NCBI GenBank assembly: GCA_936450465.1
Contig: OW388289.1
Location: forward strand, 75,690,593-75,754,592
Length of the DNA stretch: 64,000 bases
Direction of reading: 5' to 3'
Source: Gibbula magus
Lineage: Eukaryota; Mollusca; Gastropoda; Trochida; Trochidae
Made by a program: the position numbers and the translations under genes. Of the stretch, positions 26,001 to 38,899 are shown in pieces. The notes beneath the pieces were generated by a model that was not told the origin of the DNA, did no database searches, and saw only the letters and a list, made by a program, of their open reading frames with translations. Each line of letters opens with the position of its first letter. Position 1 is the stretch's first letter.

Positions 26001-29000
26001 TTAAAAAGCTTAAAAGCCACTCCAAAGTTTACGAAATAAAGTTCTCTGTACACCAATATTTTTTGTAATAGAGTACCCTTTTGCCCTGAACTATAATTAT
26101 TAAACGAGGATGTCATTATTAAAGTATGTTCATTGTTCATGATTATAATCTATGTTCTATGTAATACCGTAATATTATGTTGAACTGACCCTTAATATTT
26201 GTTGTACGGTACATACGGATATCAGCAACAGAGCACAGGGGCTTGTATTGTCGAAACTAACGATTACAACGAATATGAAGTCGACGATCCAGCCCCATAT
26301 ACTATAAAAAAAAGTATTCTTTTTTTTTTTATAGTATATGGGGCTGGATCGTCGACTTCATATTCGTTGTAATCGTTAGTTTCGACAATACAAGCCCCTG
26401 TGCATCAGAGTGTCTATTTTATTTCCAGTGTATGTGAGTTCTATGCTGGGGTACGCGTGCTTTGCATCTACTCAGTGCACGTTGTTCATGACCTCTGCAC
26501 GTGCAGACACTCACACCGCCCAGACTACCAAAGACTTCACACCATGGTGTTCGACCTCTGTCCTTGTTTCTGCAGCTGAACTCTCCTCGGCGTTTCTTAT
26601 AGCCAAACTTGGTAGGTTCAACACTGACACGTGAAGAAACAATATATCCGACATTGTATAATGTACGTTAATCTGTTGATTCTCATAACATGTTCCTTAT
26701 ACAGTAGGTTATTACATATACAACCTCAACTTAAATAAATGGAACCCCACACAATAATAAGTCTATAGGCAATCCTAAAAAGGCAGATTACGGTCTGATT
26801 TTAACGAGATTGAAAGGGCATATATATGGATCATGATTGACACTGTATCAAGTTTGGTGAAAGTGGTATAGGAGAAAATGGGGCCAAATTATGTACTTTC
26901 TAGAATCCATTCTGTCGCAAACATAAACTGAAAACAAAACAAATCGAATAAGCAATACCTTGTATAATTATATAACATTACAAAGTGTGTGCTTCTCTCT
27001 CCCAGTGGATGTAAACTCGTCTGAAGTTTAAGTTCGTGAGACAAAGGTCCCAGGGGTTTGTATCGATTAAACGGGACCAGAACGACATTTAGACATCGGG
27101 GTCCTACTCTATCACACCCTCTTGTTTAGCGACTGACTAGGGTCTAGGTCTTTTTAACTATATATCTAAGCGATGCAAGCCCCTGTTAAAATGTAAAGTT
27201 CCCAAATTGTTGTGACGAGATGATAAAGAAGATGACATCCACACAATAAAAGTTGCATTTCATCATAAAAGAACAGTCTTCTTAATGCTTACCAAACACC
27301 AAAAGCTCAATAAAAGATATTTTAAATGATGCAATGTTTCAGATTGGTCGCTGATAACGCTGACCCTATTTCAAGCTTACATCATCTATTCTGTACACCA
27401 CATCATACCCAGTAGGCTACCTAGATGTTTCACTGTGGGGGAACTTACCTGCGTTGTACAGCTGATGGGGGTGGTGCTGTGGAGAAGTGTACATTCCCTG
27501 ACAGTGTCCAGTTGGGTACGGAGATACATATATCCGTTATCATTTATGGAGCAAATTAATTTCGTGTGTCAGGAACATAACATATATTCCATGAAATGGT
27601 GACGCTGACTGCATAACGTGGTACACTGCACAGGGTAATGTTGACAATAAGGCGATAGAGGGCACATGCAGTCGTTATCAACACCATTTCATGGAATGTA
27701 TAAGCTTAAAATATGTACATTGGTTGAAATTCATGTTATCAAATCAGAAATCATATACTGAATTCGCAAGCAGTAACCCATCCTGCGCATCCAATAACAT
27801 TTACAAATTTGCCCTCAGCCTTACTCGGATTGACTTCGGGAATATTCAATTTTAAACAGGCTAGTCTTCTAGTCTACAATTTTCCATGCAGCTCAACTCG
27901 CGCAAGTCTCTATCACTGGCTATCTTTAGCTTTGCTGCATTTCTTCACGTTTTCTGTGCCTGAGCTTTATGCTCGACTACCGAGCCCAGATGCAGCACGC
28001 TACTGCGTAGTACAGAAACTGACGAAATGCAGTAAAACTTATATTGACCAGCGTTAATCCAGTGCATATATATGATTTATATATTATGTAAATATAATAA
28101 TTATACTTCTTTGATTTGCTTTTATTCTTTTTACAGAATGAGGAGTTTGATTTTAAATCCTTCCATATTGACGGTATCCATGGTGTGAGTATCATGCAGT
28201 AATTATAACATTATGCGTGGTATGCTTTCTTGCAGAGAAACATTAACTTCTATAAATGTGTCCGTAGTCTATTGATGTGTAAGCGACGCTTGTATAAAAA
28301 CAAATACAGTTTCCAGTTGTCTTAAAACGAATAAATTACAGCATGTGGACAGCAGTAAAGGATAGACTTATTATTTGCATGACACCCTAAAATATTGTGG
28401 GGAAATATTTGTTGCAAAATTGTGTTTTCTTCTTTTTCAGGTACTTTTAATATCAGTTACAGCAATCGCCTTTCTATCTCATCTATCAAGGCAGCGTCAA
28501 CAGCGTGATGTACTATTTTACGTTATAGCTGGAGTTGTCGCCCTTGTTTTTGTAATTCCTTCCACATACTTTATACTGGAACAAAACATAGTCCGTTGGA
28601 TGATTGTTTCCATATTTGGACTTAGGAGAAGGGTGAGTTGTTTCATAAGATATTAATTCATAATATTAATTCATAATATATCATGGTTATAAAGTGATTA
28701 ATCAATTTTGAATAATTTACATTGAAATAATTCAAGGCAGATCTATATGTTTTTACAATTATAGGCCCTACCAATGATTATTTGCAAGAATGACCTTCAT
28801 TGCCCTCAGTCATTGTAAGAACAATACGTATATACCCCTTTCGTCTGTGTATGAAGTTATCAAGTAAATTACGTGATTTCTCAATTATAGTAGTTCCAAA
28901 CGATAAATCTATTCTTATGTATATTCAGTCTTAATCGTTTTATCGCCTTTTTAAACCCTAGAACTTGTCAATGCTTGTTTTGTAAATTTCAGATCGGACT

Positions 29001-31558
29001 GTTCATCTACTGGTCACTCCTGTCTTTGGCTGCGTCACTGCTAGTGGCTATAGGGAACCCGGACTCCAACAAACCCGGAACTAAGACGATAGTCCGGAAG
29101 TATTTTCATCTCCTGGTGGTCGCTGTTTATGTTCCTGGTTTGCTGGTTGACGCAGAGTTCCTGCATTTAGCCTCAGTATTTGCCGGGGCAGTATTTGTCG
29201 TACTTGAGGTATGCAGGGCTTTGGTAACGTTTTGTCGATGTTTTCTGAGAGAAAAAATTAAAAGAAACACCATTTTAAACGTGTGAATGTTTCTGATGTT
29301 TTCACAGAGCACACATGTCTTTGTGACATCAATAATTTGTGATTCGTGATTCGTTCATATAACTAGCCTATGTGTCAGGCAAATTCGGCAATATAGTTAA
29401 AAGATAGTGTTATCCCAAATATAACCATGTTATAGTTAAAAGTAGATGTATATATACGTTCCATAAGTATTGACGAACTTAGGGGACGTATAACATGACA
29501 ACTAGTTTGAACTAGATCGTGTGTTATTGGGAATTCAAATACTGTTTACTACTTGCTTATTCGGTATGCTATAAACACTCAAAGGTGAACACAGTACGTT
29601 TTTCATAAGCTTTTAAGGTTCTGGATACGCTTCACCGTCATCAAACCAGTAAATGATGTTCTGAGGCTACCAGAGGGTAAACAACTGTAACGGTAAACAT
29701 GTAGGCCACATGTCGTACTATTGATTTGGAACAGTAATATGTCTTAAGCTATTGCTGATTAATATAATGAATAAACTATTTTTAGGACTCAGTTTGGTGA
29801 TGGTTCGTATATCGTATGGCTCATGAATAACCTATATCGTGTTTAATCAATAAATAACGTTTCCAGAACGTATGATAATTCTTGTGATCCCTATATATGA
29901 TTTAAAGAAAACCTATAAAAAAAAACCAGGAAAACATTTGGAAATTGAAAGGTTTCTTCTCAATTTCAGGTTATAAGGGTATATGCAGTTCCACCCTTTG
30001 GTGAACTGATTGACAGATCCTTTCGTACTTTTGTTGACGAGAAGGACGAAGGGGAGATAATTCTGACTCACATCTATCTATTGATTGGTCTCTCACTTCC
30101 TCTGTGGATCTCGAACGCCAGGCCTGTCAGTGGTAAGTGCTCCGAGGAAACTACAAGGACTCGTCTCTCAATGAATTCTTCAATCCACCCACGAGCATAA
30201 TAAGCTAATGTAATGGCCTGACCAAACTAAGTTGTCTCAAATCTATACCATACAGTGTTCATTATTCTTATTGAAGTATGTTATGTATATTTAAATGCTT
30301 TATTTTTATTGGTGAATTTGTTTCAGGATCACACCTGTTTCTCTACAGCGGAGTTATCTCCCTTGGTATTGGCGATACAGTAGCTTCTGTAGGTGGGACC
30401 TTATGTGGTAAACATAAGTGGCAAGGTGCGTGTTGTCAACATGGTATTTTGATTACAAGAAATTAGAATATGATTAAAATTTTACAGCCATAAACACTTG
30501 CAATTAACAGCAATTTAACAGTCCTATATGCCACATTCTCTATTTAAACTATAGTGTCAAATCGTGGTATGATTTAGTTTAGCCATGATTTACAGTTCAT
30601 TTAAAGTATTGCTTACATGATAAGTTGACTTAACTGTACACCTGAGCTCTTACATTCCAGGAAGTAAAAAGTCAGTAGAAGGAACAGTATTATGCGCTAT
30701 TGCACAGTGTTTAGCTGTGTTGATTCTTGTTGGAACAGGTGAGAAAAGTCCTTGCAAATAAAAAGCCTTATCCATCATTATATGTGATGAAAACAGACGC
30801 ATGTATGTATAGATATTCCATAAAAGAGAATGTTACTTTAAAGACCAAATATGTTTCAAAACAAATGATTAGCCAAAAAGGCAAGATCATGATGATGATT
30901 CAGTTTTCTTATCCGTAAGATAGTACCAAGTGAAACTGCATAGCGACTATTACTATATGGAAAATATTGGTCCCACATCTCAATGAGACCAATATGACTT
31001 AATATCCTTAATCTCTCTGTATACCTCGGCCTTTAACTTCATGTAGCCAATTTATGTTTCTTGTTAATCATATATGTGCCGTCATTAGATAAGACCTCAC
31101 TCCAATGTTAGTCACTGTGTTCAGTGACGTCCATTGAAGCCCAGTGAACAATGCTTTCAGGTGATAAGTAGAATCTCATCCATACTTAAGTTTTCCTATA
31201 TCAAATATATCAAATTTTTTTCATGTAAGTAATGAATTCGGCCACCCTCTGATACTTATCGTATTCCATCAACTCTATATTTAAACACAGAAGATTGTTG
31301 CATGGATCCATTTAAATGTAAGCTACTAACTGTACATGTATTCCATAATGACAATGATGAATGAACTGAAAATATTAAACATTTCACAGTTTCAGTCAAT
31401 TAACTGCTGGTATTGATATTCTAGGTGCTGTGTCACACCGGTCGGTTGTCAGCGCAGTGATCCCTGTCATCCTGTCATCTCTGTACGAGGCCTTCACTCT
31501 GCAGATAGACAACATTGTCTTACCTCTTCTCACGCTCTCTCTACTCTGCGTGACATGA
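23097..31558 (+). CDS. DOLK: Dolichol kinase, 13 exons
   Basis: Dolichol kinase uses CTP to phosphorylate dolichol in the ER membrane, the last step in making the sugar carrier for N-glycosylation. Exons: 23097-23161 (candidate first exon), 24031-24173, 24471-24552, 25191-25291, 26429-26611, 27343-27515, 28137-28184, 28441-28632, 28993-29208, 29970-30132, 30327-30425, 30661-30738 and 31425-31558. All borders are GT-AG with matching phases. The product is about 558 aa (human DOLK is 538). Most of it is hydrophobic, as expected for a many-pass membrane enzyme. Diagnostic blocks lie in the C-terminal half: IVRKYFHL near 364-369, ILTHIYLLIGLSLPLW, GIGDTVAS at about 470-476, GSKKSVEGT near 489-497 (CTP-binding loop region) and EAFTLQIDNIVLPL near the end. 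The first exon rests only on a good ATG context (AAAATGG), fitting phase and a donor with C before GT. The N-terminal exons 2-5 show weaker similarity than exons 6-13. Confidence 0.9.
24623..24928. mobile_element. Old copy of the TTAA miniature element in DOLK intron 3
   Basis: Shares TAATGGAATTAATGAGATCT, CGATCCTCGTCAATCAATAA and the end GCAAAACAACGTGCC with the copies at 21739-22095 and 49077-49431. The ends are too worn to define. Confidence 0.5.
26233..26403. repeat. Near-perfect inverted repeat with 81-bp arms in DOLK intron 4
   Basis: Left arm 26233-26313 starts GCACAGGGGCTTGTATTGTC. Right arm 26323-26403 is its reverse complement and ends ATACAAGCCCCTGTGC. The 9-base spacer is A/T-rich. 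The right arm ends 25 bases before the DOLK exon at 26429. The identity of the arms suggests a recent origin, either a foldback insertion or a local inverted duplication. Confidence 0.95.
27584..27706. mobile_element. Small inverted-repeat element in DOLK intron 6
   Basis: ATTCCATGAAATGGTG near 27587 is mirrored by CACCATTTCATGGAAT near 27685. The ~85 bases between them lack coding potential. Possibly a miniature transposon. Confidence 0.45.
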
Positions 31559-33340
31559 CCTGCTCTCTCCTCACACTCTCTCTACTCTGTGTCATTTTAT
31601 TTCAATAGTCTCTATCAAAGACGCAATGGATATTCAGGGATATATACACATGTTTATGATGCATAGGAGAACTCAAAAAGTGGTGTAAAAGGGGGGCTGT
31701 ATTAATGTGTACACCCCAACTCCAAACGTCATATTTAATAAGCCCATATTTTGCTATGAGGTGTCAAATACAGGAATTCACAGTGTCATAGAGCTATACA
31801 CACTTTATTTGTTCAAAAACACTGAATAAGAATAACGTTTTGATTCAGAAATAATGTTTGCAATGGTGAGGTCCTTTTCACATAACGAGCTACAATAAAC
31901 TCAAGCCAGCATGTGATCAAAACATTCTCAACTAATCACTGACATTTGTTTCCGAAATTGCCATTTTAATGAATTGAATGAAATGTTTGACATACATACT
32001 CATCAAAGTATGTTTTAAAAAAGAAGGAATAACCGTTCAGTACACTGGTTACCGGATAACCCAATACATTCATTCGTAGAGCTTGTTTCAATCCTTTGAT
32101 AGGAATATTGGAAACCGAAAACATGTAGTTAATAACTTCAGATAACCGACGTGAACCGGCAACCGGTGGTCGGTAAGGGAACACCGGGTTGTGCTCAAGG
32201 AGGTGATTTATAGTCTTTATTCACAGAACTGTTCAAAACGGGATCGGCAAGCAAATGCTCTGTCTACAAATATATAATTATTCAATGAAAAACGTTATCT
32301 GAATCTGTTTTGTTCTTTATCCTGATTGTCGTTCTCTGACATACTTTGATGGACACACCTTGTGTGGATTTGACTGTGCCTTGAATCAATGTTGTATTGA
32401 TGCTGTACACTGAAATGTTTGATTTAATTAAGTTTCCATGCTACATCAGGGTATGTGTATCTGCTTATGAACAACCCCCCTGGTGGTGTAATCACATCGC
32501 TATGTCGTCATTTCAAAATTGATGAACCCTCATCGCTCTTCTCATACGGGTACTGCCAATTTTGCTCGATGTATAGTCCTTTTATTGGCTTGTTATTTAT
32601 AGCGCGAAACAATGCGAAATTTGTCTCACAATCGTGTTTGTTGGAGTCATGCAAACGGAACAGAATGTTAAACATGAAATGAACCTCTGGCATTATTTAT
32701 ACATGCTTTAAATGGCTATAATGTCATGTACAGAATATGTGTACAGTGTGATCCGTAAACGATCCTTTGATACAGTGTGTTTAAATTCATGTAGTTAGAA
32801 ACATAACGCATTGTGCCTTAGTTTGCCTTGGAAGACTAAGCTGATTTTATTGAATTAAAGAGGGATATGTGGTAGTCATGTTTAAAGGATGTGGTTTAAA
32901 ATGTCTAAAACTACGTTATATTAGAAATGATGTTTCCAGTGCCCAGAATGCCAAATCAATTTATATATATACAATATGTTAATAAAATATTGAAATAAAC
33001 GCTAGAGTTTATGTTATTACTTGTTAGTAGTTACATGATTTACATTTGTCGGTACGAACTACCGGGGATTAATCTTGAAGTAGTTCATAATACAACTTCT
33101 GATTTATGTATATCTTAATTCGTATACACAATGTCTATCGTACATTCTATGTATATTGTTCTTCATGAAAATGACAAATATGAATTCCCCATCGGTAACT
33201 CCCGTCATTAAACTTTTATCAGAAAATAGTAAGTGTCAGTTTGTAAGTATCTACAGCACAAACATGGTAATACGCGTGATATGAGAGACTACCAGCATTT
33301 AGGAAGTTAGTGAAGGTATAAGCCAAGGTAGCCTTCCCTC
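31559..33340. other. Intergenic downstream of DOLK
   Basis: Contains a local duplication of the last coding bases (CTCTCTCTACTCTG with flanks, near 31530-31545 and 31570-31590) and probably the DOLK 3'UTR. AATAAA-type hexamers occur only far downstream (about 32981). No gene is seen. Confidence 0.4.
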
Positions 33341-33344
33341 GGTA

Positions 33345-33445
33345 TTTATTCTGAAAATATCACAATTTTATCAAATATTGAAAAGGAGACTGTAAGAAAT
33401 GGATTTTTCAGATGTTCTGTAAAAAAAAGGCTCCTTTTCAATATT
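33345..33445. repeat. Inverted-repeat block shared with 51120-51235
   Basis: CAAATATTGAAAAGGAG near 33377 is mirrored by CTCCTTTTCAATATTTG near 33432. The segment is related in reverse to the sequence at 51120-51235 (both contain AGAAATGG and a GAAAATATCAC-type block). Confidence 0.5.
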
Positions 33446-35006
33446 TGTTTCAGTTTTTCAGTCTTAGCGTTCGACTAAAGTCAAGGCAATGAATCTGTTT
33501 AACAACGTCCGGTGTGGCCAAACCTCGACATGAAATATCGGAACACAGTGATTAGTTTTAGTCTTCAAGGATATATGACTTATGAAATATAGATCAGTGA
33601 CGTTTCGGAAATGTCGCCTCCTGACCCAGTTCTTGGCCTCCACAAACCAGACCTTGTGTAATATGTAAGCTAGACACGTAAATGACATATGACTGATCTG
33701 GTCTTGATTCAGGACATACTTGCCTTACTGCCTTCATCCGGCTAGTAATGGTTTCAACTGGTCAGTTTTCTCAATAATTTACATAAGTGACCGTTATCAT
33801 TGTATAAGGCTATCTCGTCCTCTCACAGAACAGAGTGTTATCGTTATCAACGCTAACAAGGCCAAGTATATTACGCCTTTACACTATACCAAGGTCTATT
33901 CGATGAAGAACTTCGCCGGAAAGGTAAAGATTGCAAAGTAATTGTCACAAGAAAAAAATGCGCTAAATATTATAGATTACGGAGACCTGTATCAGCCTTG
34001 CAGAGGTGTCTGTATACTTCTCCTTATTCCGAAATTCAGGGAAGACACCACCACCAACCGTTTATCTATTTATCACTTTAGTCAATTATGTAGTTTCTAC
34101 AGATATTGAATAAACCTTTTCCCAACTAGGTTTCTTGTTTGAATCGTATTATCAAGGAGACTGCATGTACCAGATACAAAAAGAAACTGCATTGAAACAT
34201 TCTGCGGTTTTATTCAGTCGTTATGAAATATTACACGATGAAGCACCTATATTGATAGACAAACATATAATGTGTTGCAAATTATGTCAGTAGCGCGTTC
34301 TTACGAACGTCAGGGTTCCTAGAGATCAAAGAACACACAGTGGCTCAATCTTGTCACGTAATCCAACAACAGGGAGGTAAGTCTGGACAACCACAAGTTC
34401 AGTTCCTAGGTGTTATTCCACCCCATGTCATAGCTGAACCACCAACGATTCCTTTCGATGACATAGGTCTGAGTGTAGCATTCGCCATCTACAAAACCGA
34501 TTACGACGATGACGTTGTGTATTAATTTGTGGAATTGCAGGTCGGTGGATGTGCAAGGAGTCCAAACTGACGAAGGCGGTTTCTGACAGTGTTAGGATGA
34601 ATTCACCTCAAGTAATGAATGGTACTGGCTGGGTACTGGGACTGGTACTTGGATTTTGCAAGCGATAACGTAAGCGAGTAAGACGTTCCATCTGTTCTGA
34701 GCAGGGGTACATGGCGGTAACTCTTGGATGCCATGTCCGCGCTTAGTCGTTAACGTCTTCTGTCTGGCCATAGAGTTGTCTGAGAGCTGCAACGATGTTT
34801 CGGTGACGATTGAAGCGCCTAGCAATTATAGGAGACGTCTGCTTCAAGCAAACCAATTGATTATAATTAGGTTGTGCAGTTGACAGTCGTGGCATATTGT
34901 CTGAATAAACAGCCAAATTATTCTTTCTTTTTGAAAGGGAGGCAGAACAATGTTTTACATTTTGTTGACAGCATTCACCGATTTCCACGTTCAGTTTATG
35001 TGTACC

Positions 35007-35008
<2 letters not shown>
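33446..35008. other. Intergenic, no gene seen
   Basis: No reading frame with a recognisable domain or splice-linked continuation was found. Confidence 0.35.

Positions 35009-35061
<53 letters not shown>
35009..35061. repeat. Compound (GT)n(AT)n microsatellite
   Basis: About 17 GT units followed by about 10 AT units. Confidence 0.95.
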
Positions 35062-35062
<1 letters not shown>

Positions 35063-35653
35063 TTACAAGATTTAGACTTAGAAACTTGTTAATGATATAA
35101 CTATCGTCACAATCATCAATGCATGACAAACATGCAGGACGAATATAGACTAGTACCGTCAATTTATGTTCACGTGCGACCGTTGTTGTAGTAATTGTAC
35201 AATTGACAAGTTCAAAGCCTCGAAAACTTGTTCAAGTAGTGTGTTCTACATCATAAATTACGTTGAATGTAATAAAGGAAAACCATCTAATGACATCACA
35301 GTCAGTGGCGCAAGCAAATCGAGAATTATGTGTCTTTGAAACTATATTACCCCGGATTGTCGTTATATGAAAATTATTTCTTATATGATGTAAATGAAAT
35401 ATTTCTGTAGCGATTAATATCAATTATTGAAAAATAAAAGCAACAGAAACATTAACATACTCAATGACCCTTAAAGACAAAGTAAATCTTGACTTGACGA
35501 AATAGCCCAGTAAGAGGTAAACACTTTTGGCGAATATAACAGATACATTTAACAAGAGAATAAATACAGTTAAATTACATTTAAAACTAAACTTTCATTT
35601 ACTCACTTTTGGATATTAACTTTCGATAACTTGTCCATGTATTGCAACTTATT

Positions 35654-35736
35654 TAAGAAATAGAAGACGAGTTGGCGTGATTTATCGTTGAATTTTATTC
35701 TACGATAAATCACAACAACGAGCCTTCTATTTCTTA
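35654..35736. repeat. Hairpin with ~35-bp arms
   Basis: Left arm 35654-35688 (TAAGAAATAGAAGACGAG...) and right arm 35702-35736 are inverted copies with a few mismatches and a 13-base loop. Confidence 0.8.
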
Positions 35737-36091
35737 TATGAGATACCCTTAAATAGTTACTGGTTTTTCTATAAAAACCTGGGAGATATAATGTTGCTTG
35801 TATAAACTATAGTTTGAAAATAATGCCTCCCGCCGTAGAACACATTCTCTACCATTGAACAATCAAAATATGACGTCATTTGCTAAGCGACGCTCTAACT
35901 GACGTCTAAAATCAAGAGCATGTTTTATTGTATCATAAAGCACGCTGTCGGTCCCATTGACCGCCTGTGTTTTATTGCCGTAGGTATCTTATATATAAGA
36001 ACAATGTCCCGTATCTTATAACAATGATTATCTTTATCACTCGGTGAAGGTCTTCCATATCTCGTTGACCCAGCAGAATATAGTTCATAAT

Positions 36092-36225
36092 ACTTGTCAC
36101 TGGGTTACTGGGTCATTAATATTGTTGTACGGACAGTCTTCTCAACTAATATACAAACGATTAACAGAATGTAGCCCAAAACTCTTGTCACTGGGTTATT
36201 GGGTCATTGTAGTACGGACAGTCTT
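36092..36225. repeat. Diverged tandem duplication of ~90 bp
   Basis: CTTGTCACTGGGTTACTGGG...GTACGGACAGTCTT at about 36092-36139 recurs with small changes at about 36184-36225. Confidence 0.8.
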
Positions 36226-36536
36226 CCAAACGGATGGACTCGATTAAGCATGAAGGTGAAGGCCCGATGCATACACAGTAAAGTATACATTATTTCATAT
36301 ATATATATATATATAATATATATTAGTCAAAGTTAGACTTTCATAACACCCACACTACCCAAGAGCATTCACCTTCCACCTGCATACCAATGACCAGGGG
36401 CTTATTGCACAATGCAACCTTAAATATATTAACGATATTAGAGGGGATATTCATATATATCTCCATTTCTTCTGGAGCGGTATTCAGATAAGCTATTGCA
36501 GCTTGTTTACCAACCCACTTCTTTGTGAAATAAATA

Positions 36537-37092
36537 TGTTAAAACCATGTCGGACTTGCTATTTCCACCTGAAATCCATTTCAAATATCAGGGCGCTCAT
36601 GACCAAAGAAGCCGCCCATGCACTAGTCCGATGTCTTGTTCTTAGCAGGATAGACTACTACAACAGTCTATACACAGGCCTCCCCGAGTCTCTAATTGGA
36701 AAGCTTCAAAACAATGCCGCCAGAATAGTGTGTCGAACAAATCGCTACACAAATGTCACTCCTCTTCTGAAACAGCTTCATTGGTTGCCAATCAAGGCAA
36801 GAGTTGACTTCAAAATACTCTGCCTGACTTTCAAATCTCTAAATGGACAGTCTCCCTCCTATTTATCAGATCTCCTTCACGCGCACTCCGATCACAGAGC
36901 CAACATCTCCTCACTGTTCCCAAGTACAAACTGACAACTTTTGGGAAACTGACTATCGCCTCATTTGCCCCTGTTCTTGGGAACAACCTTCCTATCCAAC
37001 TTACAAAATACGTTGACTAGACTATATCCTGTGAGCGCCATGATCATACTTCTAGAGTGGATATGTGCGCTATATAAATATGCACTACTATT
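36537..37092 (+). mobile_element. 3' end of a non-LTR retrotransposon (LINE), degraded
   Basis: The frame from about 36537 to 36934 encodes the C-terminal reverse-transcriptase (thumb) region: LVRCLVLSRIDYYNSLYTGLP, LQNNAARIVCRTNR, LLKQLHWLPIKARVDFKILC and FKSLNGQSPSYLSDLL. The stretch then passes through a frame break (IQLTKY-like residues) to a 3' tail ending TATAAATATGCACTACTATT and ATTATTA, a simple tail typical of L2/CR1-like LINEs. The 5' part, including the catalytic reverse-transcriptase core, is absent: a dead-on-arrival truncated copy. Confidence 0.85.
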
Positions 37093-37194
37093 ATTAATTA
37101 AGACATAATCATCTTTATATATAGTTATTACGTGTCTAATCATGCTCTATATGTCAATCATTATATTATTATATATTTATATGGTATGTATCTA

Positions 37195-37268
37195 CTACTG
37201 TATATATGCATCCTTGTATATGGGCCGATGGCCTTCGTGCGTATAAAAGACTTGACTTAACTTGACTA
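37195..37268 (+). mobile_element. 3' tail of another LINE or SINE copy
   Basis: TGTATATGGGCCGATGGCCT followed by TATAAAAGACTTGACTTAAC and a CTTGACT tail. The same tail occurs reversed at 46998-47062. Confidence 0.55.
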
Positions 37269-38096
37269 GAGGGTAACATACGTGACCTCAGACTTAGACA
37301 TACTTACAAAAACAGCAAAAGAAGATAAGTCAATCGTTATGAGCATGGGAAGCTTGCTACAGGTTAACGCGACTTTGTGATAAGTCGATTGAAAAATATA
37401 ACATCGAGGATATCTTATCATTCTGTAAAAGTTAAATAAATACAGTGTTTTTCACTTTTCACAAAATGAACACAAACCAAATGGCGGACAAAATAAAAGT
37501 ATCACTTTAAGATTATATCACTCTCACATAAAACTGACAAAATGTTACTTTTCTAAGGCTTAGTTTTAACATAGATGATATATATTACCAATTGTGTCAT
37601 AATTTATCAATCTCTGAGGCAATACCTCACCTTTTGTGTATTATGTACTTGAAAGTATTGTCTGTATAGATAAACGAATTAACATCGAAAACCAGAGATT
37701 ATACTTTCTTTAAGATCACCATTGGGACTCTTTGGGAATTCATTAAATAATGCAGTCAGAGAATGAAATGTTATTTATGCTTACAGCTATTGACCATTTT
37801 AATAAACTGTCATATAATGAATATTTGTCAATTCAGAAACAAATTAACGATTGACATTCAAACCTATTCTAACAAAGGAGATGGAATTTCTCTCTGCTTA
37901 CTTACCGCAATAAGATACAAAATAACACATTTATTATGCATATCGAATAATTACCACCAGCATTCCTTCAATATTCCGAGTACAATATTTGTTTAAATAA
38001 TGAAGCTTTTATTGTTTTAGTTAAATGATATTTACTTTATATCTTTATCTACAACGTCAATATATCTAAAGGAGTCGTTTCTCACGTGAAGTAAGG

Positions 38097-38301
38097 TTAT
38101 ATATAGAAAAGAGTAAACATCAGATGGGTTTGACTGGATCAATCTTCTTTAATATTAGTATTAATATATAATATTAATACTATTAAAGAAGATTGATCCA
38201 GTCAAACCCATCTGATGTTTACTCTTTTCTATATATATTAATAATAATATTAAAGAAGATTGATCCAGTCAAACCTATCTGATGTTTACTCTTTTCTATA
38301 T
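38097..38301. repeat. Inverted repeat with a tandemly duplicated arm
   Basis: The block ATCAGATGGGTTTGACTGGA...TCTTCTTTAATA occurs once forward (38101-38168), then inverted (38168-38234), and then inverted again (38245-38301) with one change (CCTATC for CCCATC). All three are almost identical, indicating recent formation. Confidence 0.92.
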
Positions 38302-38303
38302 AT

Positions 38304-38304
<1 letters not shown>

Positions 38305-38342
<38 letters not shown>
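38305..38342. repeat. (TA)n microsatellite
   Basis: About 15 TA units followed by a short GTGTG run. Confidence 0.9.
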
Positions 38343-38344
<2 letters not shown>

Positions 38345-38899
38345 GGTGTAAAATGAAGTCATCAAGGTTTGTGATTGTTTTTACATCCATAAGAACACCA
38401 ATCTTCAACAAACAGTTGCAGAACAGAGCCTCCTGTATGAGGACCACGATGAAAGCAATCAATGTTATCAAACATATCATGCCACTGTGATATAGAACCA
38501 TCACGTGTGCTGATTGCTCACGTGGCGATGAAATAAGAGAATCTGATGAGTTGGAATTATGGACCACAGTGGCAGCTTGACCTGTTATCTGGACCAGATA
38601 GCAGGTGGTTAGCACGATTTGACTCGTATATATCTTCTAAACGGTACACGCTACCTAGTGCACTGTTTCATTGAACGTAAATAAAGAAATATATCTACTT
38701 GTCATGCAAACTATCACTATTAGCTTAGATTATTTATTTGAAAATTTTAATTTTTAATAATTAATACATTATTCTATAAATCCATTAATGTACCTGTGGA
38801 TATTTGCAGTTATTTTGTTATGATTTTGATGTTTAAAGATGTAAATAAAGAGATACGTCTTGGATATGGGACCATCTACGTTATCGGGGAAAACCCTCT

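Noticed and set aside
34743..35162. 139-aa frame with a polyhistidine/threonine run
   Set aside because: Created by the (GT)n(AT)n microsatellite; no domain.
36503..36934. A host gene with a reverse-transcriptase-like domain
   Set aside because: It is a 5'-truncated LINE fragment followed by a frame break and a typical LINE tail.
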